A stretch of DNA of 64,000 nucleotides. It comes from Gigaspora rosea (lineage: Eukaryota > Glomeromycota > Glomeromycetes > Diversisporales > Gigasporaceae). Made by a program: the position numbers and the translations under genes. Of the stretch, positions 57,507 through 64,000 are shown in pieces. The number at the start of each line of letters is the position of its first letter. Positions within the stretch are counted from its first letter, which is position 1. Location: NCBI GenBank assembly GCA_003550325.1, contig QKWP01000868.1, forward strand, positions 9,153-73,152, given 5' to 3'. The notes beneath the pieces are model-generated. The model did no database searches. It had not been told where the DNA came from and saw only the letters and a program-made list of their open reading frames with translations.

Positions 57507-58473
57507 TGCCAGTCAAAATCTTGACAGGTCATAATCCTGACAAAAAATCCTAACATTAAAAATTCTGACAATTCTAACAACAAAAAATTATTAAGTTTAT
57601 TTAAGTTAGATTAAGTTAGGGAGGATCCTGAACAATCTATATGAGGTCATATTTGAAAAATTGCTAATACAGGCCCTTTTTTTAAAAAATGTTATTTGAA
57701 AGTAGATATTGGATAAAAAAGTTAAATTTGAAAAAACAGTTAATGGGCAAAAAGAGTATATTTAAAAGAAAGCTAATAGGGTAGTTTTTATAAATTTTAT
57801 ATTTAAAATGTGCTAATAAAAAATGTAATATAAGAATTTAATATTGCAAAATAAACTTTTTTTTTGATAATATAATGTTTTTTATTTTTTTTTTAGAAAA
57901 TATAATTTAGTAATTCGGGTTTTTTTCTTTTAGAGAATGTAATTTTGTTTTTTTTTAAAGAATATAATTCTAATTTTTTTTTTTAGAGAATGTAATTCTG
58001 TTTTTTTTTAGAGAATGTAATTTATTTTATTTTATTATTTTTTTTAGAGAATTTAATTTAGTTTTTTGGTTTTTTATTTTTTTAGAGAAAGTAATTTAGT
58101 TTTTTTTTTAAAGAATGTAATTAAGTTTTTTTTTTTTTTTTAGAGAATATTGTCTTTCAAAAAAAGGTAAAAACTTTTAAAAGTCTGATCTAATATTTAA
58201 AATATTGCTTATATATATTAATATATAAAAGTGCTAACCAAAAAATTTACTATGATGCTCAAATATAAGTTCACAACTAGTTCACATAAATTATTCAGGT
58301 CCTGGTTAGAGTAAATACTTAGGTTAGAGTTAGGGTTAGCACCTAGGTTAGAGCTTGATTTAGATAATTTTATAGTAAAATTGCTCAAGAAAGCTTTTTT
58401 TATTGTTAGAATTTTTGACTATCAGGATTTTTTTTGTTAGAATTATGACTTGTCAGGATTTTGACCCAAACAC
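57507..58473. mobile_element. TIR element with minisatellite core
   Basis: The left CAGTCAAAATCTTGACAGGT, then CATAATCCTGAC, is inverted on the right as GGGTCAAAATCCTGACAAGT, then CATAATTCTAAC. AATTCTAACAA words continue inward on both sides. No clean target duplication. The core is the repeat at 57850-58150 plus a short telomere-like stretch (58316-58350). Confidence 0.65.
57850..58150. repeat. TTTAGAGAATGTAATT minisatellite
   Basis: About nine units of 25-40 bases, each TTTTTTAGAGAAT(G/A)TAATTTAG with a variable T-run. Confidence 0.85.
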
Positions 58474-58914
58474 ATTCTATTAACTACAGTATAGTTAACT
58501 TTAGATATACTAAATCTGGTTATACTAGAATTGGGCTATAATGAACTAGGTTTAGCAGAACAGATTTTTTATAATAAATTAGATTGGCTATACTGAACTT
58601 AAATATTAAATCTTTATATATACTGTATTTGAACTCAATTTTATCAGCCTATGACTATGTATACATATAAAAGTGAGTCAGTAGTAAAGGGTCAAGTTTT
58701 TTCAAGTAAAAGTTTCATGACTTTAAGCTTAAATATCTTAACAACTATCTTATAAATTTAATAAATTTTTTTTATTTTAATTCTATATAATTTTAAAATT
58801 AAAATAAAAAATTTTTAGCAAATTTGATTAATAGTTGTCAAGATATTTTAGTTTAAAAATTAAAAAAATTTTACTAAAAATGATTTGTCCCTTTTCTACT
58901 GACTTACCCCATAT

Positions 58915-59329
58915 AAAGATGTGCCTTACGCATTATGCATACTGCATTATACAATGCATAATATCGCATAATGCAATGCAAGACCTGTAAAATTTAAAAA
59001 TGCACATAGAGATTATTATATAATTTTTATTCAGTTAAAATTATGTAATTTGCTTTTATTCTAACAATATTGTTATTTAAATCAGAACTTATAAACTATA
59101 TATATTTCTTTTTAATTGACTACAATAATTTTTAACAGCCAAATTTCTTGACTCAACTTCTACTACAATATATTGTAGTCTCCTAATTCTGCTATTTTAT
59201 ATTTAACAGATAGTCTAATTAAAGCAAAAAGAAACTATTAGTATATTGCAGGATTGCATAATGCATGATACTGCATAATGTCGCATTATGCAATGCAAAA
59301 TCAAAAAAACCTGCATTCGCACATCTCTA
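58915..59329. mobile_element. hAT MITE with TGCATTATGC repeats, TSD CCCCATAT
   Basis: The right end on the minus strand is TAGAGATGTGCGAATGCAGG. The left end is (T)AAAGATGTGCCTTACGCATT. The flanks CCCCATAT (58907-58914 and 59330-59337) match exactly if one T was lost at the left end. GCATAATGCAATGCA words fill both subterminal zones. Confidence 0.85.
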
Positions 59330-59499
59330 CCCCATATTTCAATATAGTAAACTATTTTATCTGGCATTTACTATTAGATGAATTTTGCATTTACAAACTG
59401 TTAGTATTCATTTAACACTTTAAATTTTAATGATATTTACAATTTACAATATATTATATTAATCAAAATATTCAAATTGTCAATTTGTGCAAAAAGTAT

Positions 59500-60010
59500 T
59501 TATGATGAGATTTTTGTTTTTTTTTAAATTGTCAATCGTCTGGTTGTGAGACCATTTAAGGCAGAATTTTTTTAAATTGTTAATCATTGGGTTGCATGAA
59601 AAACATTTAAGGCAAGATTTTTTTCAAATTGTGGTTTCACAAAGAACATTTGGGCATAATTTTTTTTAAAATTGGCAAATATCTGGTTGCGAAAAAACAT
59701 TTAGGGCGTGATTTTTTCTTTTAAATCATCAATTATCTATTTGTGCGAAGAACACTTTGGTAGGATTTTTTTAATTTGTCAATTGTCTGGTTGTTCGAAA
59801 AACACTTTGGGCTAGATTTTTTTTTAATTGTCAATCATCTGATTGTGCAAAGCACATTTAGGGCAGAATTTTTTTTATATTGTCACATTTAATGCGGGAT
59901 TTTTTTTTAAATTGTCAATCATCAAGTTGTGCGAAGGACGTTTGTAGGACAGGATTTTGTTATAAAATTTGGTTATGCAAAGAACCTTTTTAGAGCAAGA
60001 ATTTTTTTCA
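59500..60010. repeat. Minisatellite, period about 65-75 bp
   Basis: About eight units of (T)nAAATTGTCAATC(A/G)TCTGGTTGTGCGAA followed by GAACATTTAGGGCAGGATTTTTTT. The units are diverged and ordered head to tail. Confidence 0.85.
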
Positions 60011-60383
60011 TTACTTGGTTGTTTAAAATCATTAAAATTATGCGAAAATCAAGTTTAAGTCAATTATCTTATAAAATTCAACAACTTTTCAAATATAATT
60101 TATTTAAGCACATTTAACATACCTAATTATTAAATGTACAATTATTATAATATTTTTTAATAATTGTTACATTCTTATTACTATTTAGTCGCTTATTTTC
60201 TTGATTATTTGTGATGTTAAAAAACCGTTTGCGAGAATTAACATATTTGCTTAAAACCTCTCGAGCCGTATGAAAATTTTCATGAAATTCTTGTTCATTC
60301 AAATCCTAAAAAAAAATTTTTAGCAAAAGTAAATTCATTTTTTGTCAAAAAATTAAGTTTAAAATAATTCATTCAACATTTTA
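60011..60383. other. AT-rich flank of the recombinase relic
   Basis: No gene. The minus-strand sequence at 60190-60300 (AACGAGCTC-like) may be 3' flank of the recombinase pseudogene. Confidence 0.3.
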
Positions 60384-60695
60384 TTACAATAATACCTGTG
60401 AATGATTATCATTATCGCTTAAATATTCCTCACTTTCAGATGTAATATTTGATGGTGCGTTAGCATTGTCAGAATCAGAATTAGAACTGGTATGTTCAAT
60501 TAAATCTTGTGCAGTTTGTTTGAATGGCGTAGTAGTAATTAACTTGTTAAGAATGTTTGCTAATGCTTCTCTTTTATGATTATCCGTAGGTTTAGCATAG
60601 GCATAGTATCCACCAGAAAACTTGTGTCCACTAATCGCACGACCGGTATTTTTAGGTACACCAATGCTAAAAAGTTCCATAATGCTTGTTTACCT

Positions 60696-61526
60696 TAGGG
60701 AAGTTACGGTCCGGCAAGGACTGCAGTCTGGACCAGTCGTTTGGACCGGTCCAAGCGGTCCACGGTCCATAAATTGGGACCAGTCCAGATCGGTCCATCC
60801 GTAATATATATTTTATGCATTACTTTAAATACATAACTATGCGATTGAGGCTAAATCAAACTTGTTCTAAAATAATATTGCAAGCACATTCTTCAGTCGA
60901 AATCGATTTAGGCCAGACCAAGTTTATTATGTGTTTTACATTACCCCCCTCCCTCATAGTAAAAAAAAATTTTGATTTATATACATAGGCTATGGAACAC
61001 TTCGGAAAATTTTATATAGTCACGGAAAAATTCAGAAAAATTTTTTTTTTGAAAAAAAATTTTTAAAAATTTTACTATGTGAACCACCCCTCCCCCCTTC
61101 TGGAGGGGAGAGAAGGTAATGTAAAACACATAATTAACTTGGTCTGGCCCTACTGGAATTGGTTTTCGTGTATAACTTTAATTGCTAAAAACTGAATTAA
61201 GATTAAAAATTTACTGGTTCCTGACAACTCCAACAGGATAATTTCTATATCCGTTTCTATCTTTTTATTACAAATAATTATACTTTTACATTTTTATTTA
61301 TATAAAAAAAACATTATACTGTATAATAATATAGTTCATTCAATTCATGTGTTTCGATAGTCAAAATTCTCCAATCCTATTGGCTGCAGGTAGTCCGGTC
61401 CTTGGACCGGACTAAAATAGGACCAGTCCATGGACCGGTTTATTAAATTTGGTCCGGTTTGTGGTCCGCTGCTCGGACCCGGTCTTTTGAACCGAGACCA
61501 AACCAGGACGGACCGTAACATCCCTA
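60696..61526. mobile_element. hAT MITE with GGACCGGTCC repeats inside the recombinase
   Basis: TAGGGAAGTTACGGTCCGGC and the inverted TAGGGATGTTACGGTCCGTC, flanked by GTTTACCT (60688-60695) and GTTCGCCT (61527-61534), a 6 of 8 match. GGACCGGTCC, GGTCCACGG and GGACCAGTCC words cluster at both ends. Within it, TAAACTTGGTCT and CCCCCCTCC form a further inverted pair (about 60890-60980 and 61080-61150), so a second MITE is probably nested. Confidence 0.88.
60890..61150. mobile_element. Probable nested MITE with GGCCAGACCAAGTT ends
   Basis: The left TAGGCCAGACCAAGTTTATT, then ATGTGTTTTACATTACCCCC, is inverted on the right as TAGGGCCAGACCAAGTTAATT, then ATGTGTTTTACATTACCTTC. The arms are about 45 bp. 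It lies in the middle of the hAT MITE. Confidence 0.8.
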
Positions 61527-62633
61527 GTTCGCCTACCAGAATGATTGCAGATATTTCTTGATTCAATATTTATTCCACATTTAATACATATAGTTTTGAA
61601 CAATGAGTGGATTGTACGGTCAGCTAATGGTTTATCAAAATACTCCTTTCCTTTAACAATAGCTTTAATAAATTATTAGCATTAGTACATATAAAGTATA
61701 ACAATCGATAAATAAATAATAAATAAATTAGTATTACCATTCTGGCTACGACAAACAAAAAGATAAAAATTTAAACATTTAAAATTTTTAGGACGGAAAG
61801 AAAGATACTTTCTTATATCAGAATTAGGCCCTGCGACACCTTGCAGATTTGATGAAAAAGGTATAACTAAATCAAATTGATTTCCTTCATCCCCTCTTGG
61901 TCATTTTTTTTTGGATTTTTCTTAAAATAATACCATCAGGCTTATCTGCAATTTGTAATATATGCAAATTAACATGTTTACCTCCTCTGGTCGCACCTAA
62001 TATAGAAATCCAGAAAAAACCCTATTTTAAAAGTCCTAAAAGAGTGTTTGGACCCAGAACCTCATGATTTAAAATCTGCTGAATCTCTTCTGTTGTTAAA
62101 CTATCAGTAGATTTGGATTCTCCAAGGCCTTTTTTTTCATATCTTTAAGTAAACCATCAAACTGTTCATATAAACTAGGAAATTCGTTCTTATCATGCAG
62201 ATTATAACGCCAACCAGGTTTTACATTTTGCAAGTATCAATTAATTGCTGACAAAGCATTTTTTAATGATGTTCATAAATAAAGTTTGCCATTTTTAGTT
62301 GTTATACTACATAAAAACTGGGAGACTTGAAGTTCGATCATTTCCTTGGTTTGTTTTCTAATGGTTCCTTATAGTTAACATCTAACCGCCATTGATTCAT
62401 AATCTTAATCCATCCTTCAGTATTTTTGATAGTATTTTCTGGAATACGTCCTTTAGTGAGTGCTAAAAGTTGATCGGTAGAAGGTAGAAAATTTGAACGT
62501 TTATCCATCTTTGAATTTTGGGTTTAAAAAAAAGAAGAGGATGTAAAAAAAAAATTGAGGGTGCAAATACGAAAAGAAAAGAAAACATGAAAAGAAAATA
62601 TGTGAAAAAATATGTGCAAGAGAAAAAAGTGTA

Positions 62634-63629
62634 CAGTTGTCTCTCTCTATAATCGCCAAGTCTGTCGCACCCTATTTTGGTAATTGTAAAGAGGTGTGAC
62701 TATAAATAAAGTACTCCATTATGGTCATCAATAGGCGAAATGTGGAGTGCTTCTATATTAAACTTTTTTTCTTACTAAGTTAATGATACATGCCCACTAA
62801 TTGAAAGTTGTAGAACTCGTCGAGACGCATCTAACAGTGGTAAGTTCATTCAAATCAGCCTAGTAGATGGCGAGATATCGTCGAAAAACGATTGGCCAAC
62901 TATATAAAATCTCTATATAAACAATATTTGTTTATATAAGAGATTTTATATAGTCAGCCAATCGTTTTTCGACGATATAACACCATCCACTAGGTCGATT
63001 TGAATGATCTAACTACTGTGAGATGCGTCTCGACGAGCTCAACAACTTTCAATTAGTGGGCATGTATCGTTAACTTAGTAAGAAAAAAAGGTTTAAATGG
63101 AAGCACTCCACATTTTGCCTGTAGTGATTTTCATATGTAATTTCTGTCACTGATTTTTATATAGTCGGTCAATTGTTTTTCAACGATAACTCACCATCCA
63201 CTAGGCTGATTTGGATGATCTAACCACCGTTAGATGCGTCTCAATGAGCTCTACAACTTTTAATTAGTGGACATGTATAGTTAACTTAGTAAGAAAAAAG
63301 ATTTAGATGGAAGCACTCCACATTTCGCCTATAGGATCACTCTCCAGTTGACAGGTGGATTATCAATTAATAGATAATTTTAAATATACGTGAATATGAA
63401 AATTTGCCAATCAGATTATATAATCCATATTTAGTTAAAAATTGGTGACTATAATGAGGGTTTTTTATTAATAAAATTGTTAAAAAATCAAATTTTCATG
63501 GTGATAGTGATTATAAGCGATTTGTAACTATAATGAGGTTTTTTTACTATGTTTGAGTCCATCGCCCAAAATTAGGTGCTTAAATAGAGGTGTGACTATA
63601 TGGGGTGTGACTATAGGAAGGTCTGACTG
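62634..63629. mobile_element. Tc1/mariner-type MITE, TA target
   Basis: CAGTTGTCTCTCTCTATAAT and the inverted CAGTCAGACCTTCCTATAGT are bordered by TA (62632-62633 and 63630-63631). GTGTGACTATA repeats lie at both ends. The palindrome at 62730-63369 sits inside it. Confidence 0.85.
62730..63369. mobile_element. Palindromic element with GGCGAGATATCG words, copy 2
   Basis: Same family as 35431-36294: CTAACAGTGG, GATGGCGAGATATCGTCGAA and GGCCAACTATATAAAATCTC, inverted around a centre near 62925. The right end CAGTTGACAGGTGGATTATC is intact. The left lacks the outermost unit, so this copy is asymmetric. Confidence 0.85.
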
Positions 63630-63819
63630 TACTTGTATTTATACTATTTATACTTTCATAGTGATAATGATTTGATCTGTGATCTATTAAAATTTTAATA
63701 TCCAAGATAAAAATTTCAAATATAAATTCTATTAAATTAATAATAACACAGTATTTTCAAATACTTTTAATTAATGACTTTATTAGTTACTAAGGTATGC
63801 TGGATAAAACAGTTATGAG

Positions 63820-64000
63820 TAGGGTTGTTAATGGAGTGCTCCAGAGTGGTGTGGGACATACTCTACCAGAGTAATGCCCAAAACCATACCACACTAGAGT
63901 ACACCACCCCAGAGCAAACTCTATAATTAACACCGAAGTATTAATTTATTACAAGCCAAATATATAAGTCGGAGCATACTCTGAAGTATAACCCAAAGTA
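63820..64000. mobile_element. Left end of a hAT-like element cut by the window edge
   Basis: It begins TAGGGTTGTTAATGGAGTGC and is filled with ACTCTAGAGT-like words (CTCCAGAGTGG, ACTCTACCAGAGT, AGCATACTCTGAAGT). Its other end lies beyond 64000. Confidence 0.6.

Larger units (their letters stand above)
60384..62508 (-). pseudogene. Crypton-like tyrosine recombinase, broken
   Basis: The minus-strand ATG (62506-62508) starts MDKRSNFLPSTDQLLALTKG, then NTIKNTEGWIKIMNQWRLD. After a stop and frame changes come KNGKLYL and GWRYNLHDKNEFPSLYEQF, then STDSLTTEEIQQILNHEVLG and FWISILGATRGGKHVNL (catalytic Arg in ATRGG, about 62000). CIKCGINIESRNICNHSGRR (the H-x-x-R motif, about 61590-61535) follows. 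After the MITE at 60696-61526 come GVPKNTGRAISGHKFSGGYY and AYAKPTDNHKREAL (His in SGHK, Tyr nucleophile in the YAYAKP block). The last frame ends at 60384. All tetrad positions are visible, but at least five stops or shifts and the MITE inactivate it. Such DUF3504/Crypton-type recombinases cut and rejoin DNA through the Tyr. Confidence 0.82.

Overview
The window looks like nuclear DNA of an arbuscular-mycorrhizal fungus (Glomeromycotina, Rhizophagus-like). It is very AT-rich, has short GT-AG introns, is saturated with DNA transposons and MITEs, and carries a BTB-BACK gene and an RNF213-like RZ-finger sequence. I remember both gene types as expanded in such fungi. The assignment rests on protein resemblance and genome style, not on a marker gene. 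I saw no rRNA, functional tRNA or housekeeping gene.

Layout. 0-5 kb: hAT-type MITEs with 8-bp target duplications, a foldback and a TA-flanked MITE. 5.6-16.1 kb (minus): one broken hAT transposase gene used repeatedly as a landing site. It holds a 1.2-kb hAT MITE, a 3-kb 5'-truncated LINE inside an intron, and a poly(A)-tailed retro-insert which itself contains a 2.3-kb Mutator-like element. 16.6-20 kb: MITEs, a small serine-rich exon pair, and a TIR element with minisatellite and telomere-like repeats. 20.2-25.4 kb: three copies of a tRNA-headed SINE about 1 kb long, period-122 satellites, and a MITE holding a suspicious one-N assembly join. 27.3-33.6 kb: a TIR element with a decayed DDE transposase plus a BTB fragment and a Cys-rich fragment. 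33.6-42.9 kb: two adjacent long-TIR foldback elements (arms of about 1.2 kb) and a solo arm, with three further insertions in them. 43.6-43.8 kb: a PIF/Harbinger-type MITE.

44.0-49.6 kb (minus) is the only substantial host-type gene. A BTB exon and BACK domain run, without a stop or intron at the junction, into a long RNF213-like region with an RZ-type zinc finger. Where relatives of this BTB-BACK type have a TLDc or Kelch tail, this gene has the RNF213-like part. It carries two frameshifts, one in-frame stop and an altered zinc-finger residue, so it is either a young pseudogene or has sequencing errors.

50-64 kb: more MITEs, one with long GA-rich microsatellite expansion, a second SINE family with clear A and B boxes, minisatellites, and a Crypton-like tyrosine recombinase pseudogene (60.4-62.5 kb, minus) split by a hAT MITE. 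The window ends inside a further hAT-like end.

A common theme is that many hAT-type elements share TIRs starting TAGNG or CAGNG and 8-bp target duplications, yet each family fills its subterminal regions with its own short, often palindromic, repeated word.
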